Shown: positions 1-4,714, counted from the first letter of the stretch. The stretch is 6,073 nucleotides of DNA from Dehalococcoidia bacterium (GCA_030689845.1 JAUYHV010000255.1:1-6073), one strand, 5' to 3'. Made by a program: numbers and translations. The notes: generated by a model from the letters alone, not told the origin.

Positions 1-131
1 TTCGTTCGTCGGAATGGATAGTTTCGTTCGTCGGAATGGATAGTTTCGTTCGTCGGAATGGATAGTTTCGTTCGTCGGAATGGATAGTTTCGTTCGTCGG
101 AATGGATAATTTCGTTCGTCGGAATGGAAAC
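1..131. repeat. 22-bp direct tandem repeat array, cut by the left window edge
   Basis: Six consecutive copies of a 22-bp unit (core TTCGTTCGTCGGAATGGA) lie head to tail with no spacers. The first is cut by the edge (1-21); the others begin at 22, 44, 66, 88 and 110. Copies up to position 87 are identical; the fourth full copy (88-109) ends in ATAA instead of ATAG and the fifth (110-131) ends in AAAC. A decayed trace (TTTCGTTTGATTGGA) follows from 132. In all three + frames each 66 nt contains a TAG stop, while the - strand has no stop in any frame, so a - strand repeat peptide is formally possible. The 22-bp period is about two helical turns, as in iterons or other arrayed protein-binding sites. 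It could equally be a neutral minisatellite. Confidence 0.95.
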
Positions 132-170
132 TTTCGTTTGATTGGACAGAGTAAGGATGAGTTTACCCAC

Positions 171-200
171 TTGAAATGAAAAAGAGCCTAATTTTTTAAT
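171..200 (+). promoter_or_regulatory. Possible sigma-A promoter for the metallopeptidase gene
   Basis: TTGAAA (171-176) is followed after 18 nt by TTTAAT (195-200), each one base from consensus. It lies 43 nt ahead of the ATG at 243, in the A+T-rich stretch after the repeat array. A -10 at 197-202 (TAATAA) with longer spacing is an alternative. The rest of 132-242 shows only the decayed repeat edge and an 11-codon out-of-frame ORF from 215. Confidence 0.35.
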
Positions 201-242
201 AACGGAAAAAAGTAATGCCAAAGAAAAATAAAGGATCCGGCA

Positions 243-638
243 ATGGTTGATGAAGCCGACCGTTTCGAGGAAATAGTTGCCAATTCGGTTAAGCTCCTGC
301 CCTGGCGCCTGAGAAAGTGCCTGGATAACGTGGACATTGTCGTGCAGGACAGGCCTACACCCAATCAGAGGAAAAGCGCCGGGATAGGGGGAGGGTACGA
401 TTTGCTGGGATTATATGAAGGGATCCCGCTTTCCGTCAGGAGTACCGGGTACTCCATGGTCCTTCCCGATAAAATTACCATATTCCGTGAACCCCTGGAG
501 AGACTGGGACTGACGGAGGGAGCCATGGAGGAGAAGATTGCCCAGGTCGTCCATCATGAACTGGCACACCACTTCGGAATAGATGATGAAAGGCTGGATG
601 AAATCGAGCACGAGAGGCGGAACAAAAAACGGAAATAA
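243..638 (+). CDS. Small zincin-like metallopeptidase family protein (HExxH)
   Basis: This 131-residue protein matches the minimal metallopeptidase-like family (zincin_1/DUF1025 type). The zinc site is plain near the C-terminus: H105-E106-L-A-H109-H-F-G112-I-D-D115, an HExxHxxGxxD arrangement in which H105 and H109, probably with D115, would bind zinc and E106 would be the catalytic base. This family has the fold core with little else; no signal peptide or membrane segment is visible, so it should be cytoplasmic. Substrates are generally unknown and I infer none. A glycine-rich GIGGGYDLLGLYEG stretch (48-61) precedes the central strands, and the C-terminus is a basic tail (RRNKKRK). The start at 243 is preceded by AAAGGA about 7 nt upstream. 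An 11-codon ORF (215-250) overlaps this start out of frame. The gene appears monocistronic: the next gene has its own strong promoter. Confidence 0.85.
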   Translation: MVDEADRFEEIVANSVKLLPWRLRKCLDNVDIVVQDRPTPNQRKSAGIGGGYDLLGLYEGIPLSVRSTGYSMVLPDKITIFREPLERLGLTEGAMEEKIAQVVHHELAHHFGIDDERLDEIEHERRNKKRK

Positions 639-639
639 T

Positions 640-663
640 GGGGAAAAGGTCCCTGTCTTTTTT
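640..663 (+). terminator. Weak candidate terminator after the metallopeptidase gene
   Basis: A short stem (GGGGA at 640-644 against TCCCT at 650-654, one G-U pair) is followed within 3 nt by a run of six T (658-663). The stem is only about 5 bp, so the call is tentative. Its position just after the stop at 638 and before the next promoter at 679 fits. Confidence 0.3.
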
Positions 664-678
664 ACAGCAAACGTCTCG

Positions 679-707
679 TTGACAACCCCATTTCAAGTTG
701 ATATAAT
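679..707 (+). promoter_or_regulatory. Consensus sigma-A promoter of the nifS-nifU operon
   Basis: TTGACA (679-684), a 17-nt spacer and TATAAT (702-707) match the sigma-70/sigma-A consensus at all 12 positions. Transcription would start near 714, giving a leader of about 190 nt before the ATG at 906. The -10 box lies inside the left arm of an inverted repeat (703-731), so a bound protein would block RNA polymerase. A perfect promoter under a repressor site suggests high derepressed output. Confidence 0.85.
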
Positions 708-731
708 TCCCACTAAAAAGGTAGGAATTAT
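703..731. promoter_or_regulatory. Inverted-repeat operator, Rrf2 family (CymR/IscR-like)
   Basis: The arms ATAATTCC (703-710) and GGAATTAT (724-731) are perfect reverse complements around a 13-nt centre, CACTAAAAAGGTA; inner AC/GT pairs at 712-713 and 721-722 extend the symmetry. The long A+T-rich palindrome with CC/GG inner edges and an A-rich centre resembles sites of Rrf2-family regulators (CymR for cysteine metabolism, IscR for Fe-S status), which often control nifS/iscS operons. The repeat is what I see; the regulator is inferred. No rrf2/iscR gene is present in this window, so the regulator must be encoded elsewhere. Confidence 0.65.
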
Positions 732-774
732 CCGCGGTTTAGTAACCACTTCTCTACCGCAAGAGCATTAACCG

Positions 775-848
775 CCGTGCCGGGATAAAAAAATGAGGTT
801 CGGAAAATACCGAAGGGGGAGGCACGGTTTCTGGTACGGGAAGACCAG
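775..848 (+). promoter_or_regulatory. Structured 5' leader of the nifS-nifU mRNA
   Basis: Three stems can be drawn. The outer stem pairs CCGTGCC (775-781) with GGCACGG (821-827). Inside it TTCGG (799-803) pairs with CCGAA (810-814) around a 6-nt loop. Directly after it CTGGT (831-835) pairs with ACCAG (844-848) around an 8-nt loop. All pairings are perfect Watson-Crick. I compared it by eye with well-known riboswitch and T-box signatures and recognise none. It may be an undescribed cis-regulatory RNA, a translational control element, or chance pairing. The same bases encode a short ORF (793-909), so structure and coding could be linked. Confidence 0.4.
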
Positions 849-909
849 TGAAATGTACCTTTTCCATTTTGTTGTCGAAAAAACCGTTAAACAGGAAGAC
901 AGTTTATGA
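793..909 (+). CDS. Possible 38-codon leader ORF coupled to nifS
   Basis: An ATG at 793 opens 38 codons (MRFGKYRRGRHGFWYGKTSE to ...VVEKTVKQEDSL) and stops at TGA 907-909, which overlaps the nifS ATG (906-908) as ATGA, the classic arrangement for translational coupling. The peptide is basic and aromatic at its N-terminus. I do not recognise it. No good ribosome binding site precedes 793 (A-rich GGATAAAAAA only), which argues against efficient translation. An in-frame ATG at 853 would give an 18-residue version. It may be a regulatory leader peptide, a remnant of a lost upstream gene, or chance. Confidence 0.25.
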   Translation: MRFGKYRRGRHGFWYGKTSEMYLFHFVVEKTVKQEDSL

Positions 910-2099
910 AAAAATTTATATATTTAGACCATGCCGCTACCACCCCTGTCCACTCCAGGGTCCTGGAAGCGATGCTGCCTTTTTTTACGGAGAGGTTTTG
1001 TAACCCTTCTGCAGTATATACCGTCGCCCAGGAATCGAGAAAAGCCGTGGATGGGGCCAGGAAAACCGTGGCGGATATCCTGGGCTGCGTGCCGAGGGAT
1101 GTCATCTTCACCAGCGGCGGGTCCGAGTCGGACAACATGGCCATAAAAGGCGGCGCCCTGGCATTGAAGGAAAGCGGCAATCATATAATTACTTCAGCCA
1201 TAGAGCACCATGCCGTTACCGAAAGCTGCCACTTCATGGAGAAGCTCGGGTTTGAAGTTACCTATTTACCCGTGGACAGGTACGGGGTCGCGCGCCTCGA
1301 TGCCCTGGAAAAAGCGATTAACCAGCGGACGGTTCTCGTCAGCATCATGACGGCAAACAACGAGGTCGGCACCATCCAGCCGGTAGCGGAAATATCCCGT
1401 ATCGTGAAAAACCATCCCGCTGGCAGGGGTAGGACCATCATTTTCCACACGGACGCTGTTCAGGCCGCCGGTTCCCTGGATATCAACGTGGACAGGCTGG
1501 GGGTGGATATGCTGAGCCTTTCCTCCCACAAGTTTTACGGGCCCAAGGGCGTAGGAGTCTTTTACCTCAGGCGCAACACTCCCTTCATATCCTGGCAGAA
1601 CGGCGGCAGCCAGGAAAGGAACCGCCGGGCCGGCACTGAAAACGTTTCCGGCATTATCGGCACCGGTGTGGCTTTACAACTGGCGGAGGAGAACAGGGAA
1701 CACTATGTCCGGCACTGCACCCGTTTGAGGGACCGCCTTATCGAGGGTATCATGTCCGCCATACAGGACGTTCACCTGACCGGCCATCCGACGGAACGCC
1801 TGCCTAACAATGTAAGCTTCTGCTTTGAATATGTAGAAGGGGAATCCATCCTCCTCAGCCTGGATTTCGCCGGTATTGCCGCCTCAAGCGGCAGCGCCTG
1901 CACCTCGGCATCCATCGAGCCTTCGGGGGTGCTCCTGGCCATGGGCGTTCCCGTCCAGGTAGCCCACGGCAGCCTCCGCATGACCCTGGGCACGGACAAT
2001 ACAGACGAGGACATCGATTACGTCCTTTCCACCCTGGCTGGGATAGTGGAGCGTCTGCGGTCCATATCGCCCCTGGCCCGGAAGAGCGCCCATGTATAA
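906..2099 (+). CDS. nifS: Cysteine desulfurase (NifS/IscS type)
   Basis: A PLP enzyme that converts cysteine to alanine and passes the sulfur, as a cysteine persulfide, to the Fe-S scaffold and other acceptors in the cytoplasm. The 397-residue length is normal for group I NifS/IscS. Visible landmarks in order are the N-terminal YLDHAATTP (6-14), FTSGGSESDN (68-77), the PLP-stacking histidine in EHHAV (100-104), the cofactor aspartate in HTDAVQ (181-186), the PLP lysine K209 in SSHKFYGPKG, RRAGTEN (240-246), and the catalytic C332 in SSGSACTSAS, typical of the long mobile loop of IscS/NifS rather than SufS. AGGA lies 9 nt before the ATG. The start overlaps the stop of a short leader ORF, and the last 8 nt overlap the downstream scaffold gene, so the two are co-transcribed and probably translationally coupled. 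Expression is probably controlled by the operator at 703-731. An iscS label would be equally valid. Confidence 0.97.
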   Translation: MKKFIYLDHAATTPVHSRVLEAMLPFFTERFCNPSAVYTVAQESRKAVDGARKTVADILGCVPRDVIFTSGGSESDNMAIKGGALALKESGNHIITSAIEHHAVTESCHFMEKLGFEVTYLPVDRYGVARLDALEKAINQRTVLVSIMTANNEVGTIQPVAEISRIVKNHPAGRGRTIIFHTDAVQAAGSLDINVDRLGVDMLSLSSHKFYGPKGVGVFYLRRNTPFISWQNGGSQERNRRAGTENVSGIIGTGVALQLAEENREHYVRHCTRLRDRLIEGIMSAIQDVHLTGHPTERLPNNVSFCFEYVEGESILLSLDFAGIAASSGSACTSASIEPSGVLLAMGVPVQVAHGSLRMTLGTDNTDEDIDYVLSTLAGIVERLRSISPLARKSAHV

Positions 2100-2457
2100 T
2101 CCCCGGGTTGTGGACCATTTCAACAATCCCCGTAACGTGGGAATACTTGACGGGGCCGATGCCCAGGCTTCCGTTGAAAACCCTGTATGCGGTGATCTTA
2201 TCAACCTCTATATCAAGGTTGAAGACGGCCGTATCAAACGTTCCAGTTTTCAGGCGTTCGGCTGCAGCGCCGCTATCGCCTCCAGCAGCATCGCTACGGA
2301 ACTTATCCAGGACAAAACCCTGGATGAGGCTCTGAAAATCACCAGTGACACCGTTGTCGGGGCCCTGGAGGGGCTGCCATCATCGAAGATGCATTGTGCC
2401 GGCATGGCAGCGGATGTCATCCACAAAGCTGTGAAAAACTACCTGGACAAGAAATAA
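2092..2457 (+). CDS. nifU: Iron-sulfur cluster assembly scaffold (NifU N-domain/IscU type)
   Basis: A 121-residue stand-alone scaffold on which NifS-derived sulfur and iron are built into a cluster before transfer to apoproteins. It corresponds to IscU, the N-terminal domain of full-length NifU; the ferredoxin-like and C-terminal domains of nitrogenase NifU are absent, so a general housekeeping role is more likely than a nitrogen-fixation role. The three cluster-ligand cysteines are present with normal surroundings: C33 in ENPVCGD (with D35, the aspartate that modulates cluster release), C58 in FGCSAAIASSS, and C102 in KMHCAGMAAD. The usual LPPVK chaperone-recognition motif before the third cysteine reads LPSSK, as in homologues that work without HscA. 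The ATG at 2092 lies inside the last codons of nifS (8-nt overlap). No clear intrinsic terminator follows. Confidence 0.95.
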   Translation: MYNPRVVDHFNNPRNVGILDGADAQASVENPVCGDLINLYIKVEDGRIKRSSFQAFGCSAAIASSSIATELIQDKTLDEALKITSDTVVGALEGLPSSKMHCAGMAADVIHKAVKNYLDKK

Positions 2458-2656
2458 TTTTACGTCGGGCCGCGGGGTACAGCCCCGGTGCGGGATACAT
2501 TTAGTTTCCTGAAATGATGAGCCGAAGCTCGACGATCATGGGATATTTCCAAAAAAACTTTTGTGGTGAGGAGAAATCCGGGGACCAGTAGCTGCAGGCG
2601 GTTATTCCATGCAGGCTTTCATGAGTGTAGTGTATCATAAATGGCCTTACAATCTT
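2458..2656. other. Non-coding gap after nifU, two small hairpins
   Basis: No gene is supported here. CGGGG (2473-2477) pairs with CCCCG (2483-2487) 15 nt after the nifU stop, but no T-run follows, so it is a poor intrinsic terminator. A second structure pairs ATGATGAGC (2514-2522) with GCTC (2527-2530) and ATCAT (2535-2539) around a CGAA tetraloop, with a 4-nt bulge on the 3' side. Either could stabilise the 3' end of the nifS-nifU mRNA. I recognise nothing else in the stretch. Confidence 0.4.
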
Positions 2657-2722
2657 TGTCATTCCGGGCTTGACCCGGAATCCAGTCTGTTGCTCTGGAT
2701 TCCCGCTTTCGCGGGAATGACA
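2657..2722. repeat. REP-like palindromic intergenic repeat (66 bp, three-stem)
   Basis: The element begins TGTCATTCC (2657-2665) and ends GGAATGACA (2714-2722), perfect terminal inverted repeats. Inside are ATTCCGGG/CCCGGAAT (2661-2668 and 2674-2681), GGAATCCAG/CTGGATTCC (2677-2685 and 2695-2703) and ATTCCCGC/GCGGGAAT (2699-2706 and 2711-2718), so it can fold as one long palindrome or as side-by-side hairpins. This is a widespread dispersed element of environmental bacteria. Its - strand translation gives the familiar artefact peptide HSRESGNP...RVKPGMT, often annotated wrongly as small hypothetical proteins. It is probably mobilised in trans, and could also act as a bidirectional terminator or mRNA stabiliser between nifU and dnaN. 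Confidence 0.9.
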
Positions 2723-2774
2723 CCAATGGCACCGCAAATTGTAAAGAGATATTAGAGACGCTACATGAGTTATC

Positions 2775-2786
2775 CCGGATATCCGG
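2775..2786. promoter_or_regulatory. 12-bp perfect palindrome just upstream of the dnaN promoter
   Basis: CCGGATATCCGG is a perfect palindrome ending 3 nt before the proposed -35 box (2790). It could be an operator for a regulator of dnaN. No known regulator is recognised and a single short palindrome may be chance. Confidence 0.25.
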
Positions 2787-2789
2787 CTA

Positions 2790-2819
2790 TTGCATTGATT
2801 GAATGGCCGATGTTATACT
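2790..2819 (+). promoter_or_regulatory. Probable extended -10 promoter of dnaN
   Basis: TATACT (2814-2819) is preceded by TG at 2811-2812, forming an extended -10 (TGTTATACT). A weak -35, TTGCAT (2790-2795), lies 18 nt upstream. The start would be near 2826, about 65 nt before the dnaN ATG. This gives dnaN its own transcription, needed because no dnaA lies upstream. Confidence 0.5.
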
Positions 2820-2890
2820 AAACGACACTAAATTTTGTTATCCAGTCAAAGGGAAAAACCGAATATTAATAAAATCCCAGGGGGTGGAAC

Positions 2891-4024
2891 ATGAAGCTTT
2901 CTTGTCTTCAGGAAAATTTAAGCAAAGGCTTGGGAATCGTCGGCAGGGCCGTCGCCACCAGGACCACTTTGCCCATTACCAACAATATCCTTCTGGCCAC
3001 AGACCAGGGTCGCTTGAAGCTTGTGGCTACCAACCTGGAGATAGCCATCGTCTCCTGGATCGGCGCCAAAGTAGAAAAGGAAGGCACTATCACCATACCG
3101 GCCAGGCTTTTTACCGAGTATGTAAATTCCCTTAAGAACGACAAGATAGAGCTTTCGCTGCCGGGTTCCTCCAAGTCGGTGCACATCAAGTGCCTCAAAT
3201 CGGAGGCGCACATCAGCGGACTGGATGCCGAGGACTTTCCCCCTATTCCTGAAGTGGGCGACGGGGTCACCACGGTCATAGACGCCGGCGATTTAAGTAA
3301 AGCCATTGCCCACGTTGCCTTCACGGCGGCCACGGAGGACACCAGGCCGGTGCTTACCGGCGTCAACGCCGGGTTCAAGGGCGACAAACTGACGCTGGCG
3401 GCAGCCGATGGCTTCAGGCTTGCCGTGTATAATTGCAACCTGGGCAAGGCCGTGGAAGAGGAAATATCGGTAATCATCCCGGCGCGGACTCTCAATGAGC
3501 TGAACCGGCTTATAGCTGAGCAGGAAGAACCCGTAGAGGTGACCATAAACCAGGGTAAGAGCCAGATATTATTCAAATTGCAGAGCGCGCAGCTGGTATC
3601 CCAGCTAATCCAGGGTGCTTTCCCCAACTACTCCCAGCTTATTCCCCAGAAATTCGATACCCGCACCGTAGTGGACCGGATCGAGTTCCTCGGGGCTGTC
3701 AAGACGGCCTCCATATTTGCCAGGGACGGCAGCGGCATTGTACGTATCCAGATCTCCGAGGGTGCTGATTTAACACCCGGTAAGATAATGGTTTCCGCCA
3801 GGGCGGAGGAGATGGGGGATAACACCGGTGAACTGGATGCCGTGGTTGCGGGACAAGAGACCAAGATAGCCTTCAACGGCAAGTTTTTACAGGAGGTCCT
3901 GGGGGTCCTTTCCACCGCCCAGGTAGCCATCGAGACGACCACGGGCTCCAGCCCCGGCGTCATCCGCCCCATCGGTGACGACCGCTACATCCATGTCGTA
4001 ATGCCCATGTTTGTGCAGTGGTAA
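2891..4024 (+). CDS. dnaN: DNA polymerase III subunit beta (sliding clamp)
   Basis: The ring-shaped clamp that encircles DNA and tethers the replicative polymerase and repair proteins. The 377-residue length is that of a complete bacterial beta clamp, with three repeated domains at roughly 1-125, 126-250 and 251-377. Recognisable blocks are MKLSCLQENLSKGL...RTTLPITNNILLAT at the N-terminus, AEDFPPIPE (near 116), the second-domain start DAGDLSKAIAHVAFTAATEDTRPVLTGV, AAADGFRLAVY, the FPNYSQLIP loop, and the C-terminal VVMPMF that forms part of the protein-binding pocket, followed by an atypical VQW end. The start has an excellent ribosome binding site (AGGGGGTG, 6 nt spacing). dnaN usually follows dnaA at the origin; here it stands alone behind an Fe-S operon. 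Its last 79 bases recur at 4551-4629, so its present 3' end may have been rebuilt by an insertion. Confidence 0.97.
   Translation: MKLSCLQENLSKGLGIVGRAVATRTTLPITNNILLATDQGRLKLVATNLEIAIVSWIGAKVEKEGTITIPARLFTEYVNSLKNDKIELSLPGSSKSVHIKCLKSEAHISGLDAEDFPPIPEVGDGVTTVIDAGDLSKAIAHVAFTAATEDTRPVLTGVNAGFKGDKLTLAAADGFRLAVYNCNLGKAVEEEISVIIPARTLNELNRLIAEQEEPVEVTINQGKSQILFKLQSAQLVSQLIQGAFPNYSQLIPQKFDTRTVVDRIEFLGAVKTASIFARDGSGIVRIQISEGADLTPGKIMVSARAEEMGDNTGELDAVVAGQETKIAFNGKFLQEVLGVLSTAQVAIETTTGSSPGVIRPIGDDRYIHVVMPMFVQW
3946..4024 (+). repeat. Proximal copy of the dnaN 3'-end duplication (possible att site)
   Basis: These 79 bases, the last 25 codons and stop of intact dnaN, recur 605 bp downstream at 4551-4629 without gaps. 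The first 39 bases (3946-3984) are identical in both copies; all six differences fall in the last 40. The identical part holds an imperfect inverted repeat, CGTCATCCG (3958-3966) against CGGTGACG (3973-3980) around a 6-nt centre, reminiscent of a tyrosine-recombinase core. The att interpretation is inferred. Confidence 0.8.
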
Positions 4025-4039
4025 GTCGTTATTTATAAG
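4011..4039 (+). promoter_or_regulatory. Possible promoter of the toxin-antitoxin operon
   Basis: TATAAG (4034-4039) lies 17 nt after a weak TTGTGC (4011-4016). The start would be near 4046, about 20 nt before the antitoxin ATG. The -35 would lie inside the dnaN 3' end, so the module would borrow host coding sequence as part of its promoter. Readthrough from dnaN is the alternative. Confidence 0.35.
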
Positions 4040-4065
4040 AAAATCATACGCCAAGGGTTTAACAA

Positions 4066-4272
4066 ATGAGCGCAGCCAAGCAGGAGTTGAAAAAAGTCGT
4101 AGGGGAGCTTTCAGAGGATGAGAGTCGTATTCTGTTAAAATTTGCGCAGTGGCTCAGGGAACAAGAGGAGCAACTTACTGAAAAAGAGCTTGCTATTCTT
4201 CACAAAGGAGAGCGGCAGATTCGTAATGGAGAGTTCGTCTGGTGGCGGGATGTCAAACGGACAAAAGTTTAA
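4066..4272 (+). CDS. Putative antitoxin of a RelE/ParE-type toxin-antitoxin module
   Basis: A 68-residue, highly charged protein directly upstream of, and overlapping, a RelE-type toxin gene. This is the normal order and size for a type II antitoxin. The sequence suggests an N-terminal helical part (SEDESRILLKFAQWLREQEE, about 16-35) and a charged C-terminal tail ending in GEFVWWRDVKR (54-64). Such tails usually wrap around and inhibit the toxin, and similar endings occur in RelB/Phd-like antitoxins. I cannot assign the exact DNA-binding family. AAGGG lies 8 nt before the ATG. The gene starts 41 nt after dnaN, and its base composition is visibly more A+T-rich than dnaN, suggesting acquisition. 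With the toxin it sits between two copies of the dnaN 3' end. It probably represses its own promoter as a complex with the toxin, by analogy with the family. Confidence 0.7.
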   Translation: MSAAKQELKKVVGELSEDESRILLKFAQWLREQEEQLTEKELAILHKGERQIRNGEFVWWRDVKRTKV

Positions 4273-4525
4273 AGTAGCTCTATCCAGAGAAGCTCTGAAA
4301 TATTATAACAAAGTAAGTATCAAGACTGCTGAAAGACTTGATAAATGTTTTACAAACCTGGAATCTGAGCCAATTAAAAGTACACATATCAAACCTCTTA
4401 GAGGAATGGCTGGAAAGAACCGATATAGAGTTGGAAATCTCAGAGTAATTTATGAGGTTGATGCGTTAAGAAAGGTTGTTAACATAATAGCCATTCTGCC
4501 TCGGGGACAAGCCTACAAGAAATGA
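4250..4525 (+). CDS. RelE/ParE superfamily toxin
   Basis: A 91-residue toxin in the size range of RelE-type ribosome-dependent mRNA endonucleases. The fold signature is clear: an N-terminal strand KFKVALS (6-12), two helices (ALKYYNKVSIKTAERLDKCF), the linker PLRGMAGKNRYRVGNLRVIY (49-68) with the basic RYRVGNLRVIYEV hairpin typical of the family, and a final strand NIIAILPRGQAYKK in which R85 and Y89 sit where RelE-type catalytic Arg and Tyr usually lie. RNase activity is therefore more likely than gyrase poisoning of ParE type, but this is not certain. I chose the ATG at 4250, which puts the first strand at the N-terminus and overlaps the antitoxin by 23 nt. An in-frame ATG at 4226, with AAAGGAGAG upstream, is possible; the ATG at 4142 is too early. 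The region is A+T-rich compared with dnaN. Confidence 0.85.
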   Translation: MSNGQKFKVALSREALKYYNKVSIKTAERLDKCFTNLESEPIKSTHIKPLRGMAGKNRYRVGNLRVIYEVDALRKVVNIIAILPRGQAYKK

Positions 4526-4550
4526 AATCCCCCGCCTATCTTTTGTTCCC

Positions 4551-4629
4551 CTCCAGCCCCGGCGTCATCCGCCCCATCGGTGACGACCGTTACATACACG
4601 TCGTAATGCCTATGTTTGTTCAGTGGTGA
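4551..4629 (+). pseudogene. dnaN: Displaced 3'-end fragment of dnaN (25 codons plus stop)
   Basis: This fragment encodes SSPGVIRPIGDDRYIHVVMP then MFVQW and a TGA stop, the same residues as the end of the intact dnaN at 3946-4024. There are no indels. Five differences are silent third-position changes (in Arg, Ile, His, Pro and Val codons) and the sixth changes the stop from TAA to TGA. Purely silent divergence means both copies evolved as ends of functional clamp genes and were joined later, rather than this one decaying after a local duplication. No start codon or ribosome binding site lies ahead of it, so it is not expressed as a gene. It begins 26 nt after the toxin stop and is best read as the original host 3' end displaced by insertion of the toxin-antitoxin module, or as an end carried in by it. 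Confidence 0.9.
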
Positions 4630-4714
4630 TTAATTAGCCCATCTTTTACACCACCTGTAGTTATACCCGTAAATTTATCTTGGCTGATTGACAGGGATAT
4701 GTCGGAGGAAAACC

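Noticed and set aside
1..131. CRISPR array
   Set aside because: The 22-bp units are directly abutting with no variable spacers, so this is a plain tandem repeat.
215..250. 11-codon ORF (MPKKNKGSGNG) ending across the metallopeptidase start
   Set aside because: Too short and without a clear ribosome binding site; possible coupling leader, but nothing beyond its position supports it.
583..771. 62-codon + strand ORF overlapping the metallopeptidase end and the operator
   Set aside because: It crosses the promoter and operator region, has no ribosome binding site and no family resemblance.
2501..2737. 78-codon - strand ORF over the intergenic gap
   Set aside because: Its central peptide (HSRESGNP...RVKPGMT) is the translation of the REP-like palindrome, a well-known annotation artefact; no other coding sign.
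2771..2850. DnaA boxes or an origin near dnaN
   Set aside because: Only partial matches (TTATCCCGG, TTATCCAGT) to TTATCCACA are present, too few and too weak for an origin.
2803..3135. 110-codon + strand ORF overlapping the start of dnaN
   Set aside because: It runs out of frame through the conserved clamp N-terminus and lacks a ribosome binding site.
2908..3627. 239-codon - strand ORF antisense to dnaN
   Set aside because: It lies wholly within the confident dnaN gene, has low-complexity Ser/Ala/Pro composition and no recognisable motif; a GC-driven shadow.
4142..4249. N-terminal extension of the toxin
   Set aside because: The extra residues are out-of-frame readthrough of the antitoxin gene; the RelE fold begins just after the ATG at 4250.
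4630..4714. Promoter for the SIR2-TPR gene (TTTACA at 4645, TTGACA at 4688)
   Set aside because: Neither hexamer has a suitable -10 box at 16-18 nt spacing; the second would place the -10 on the start codon.
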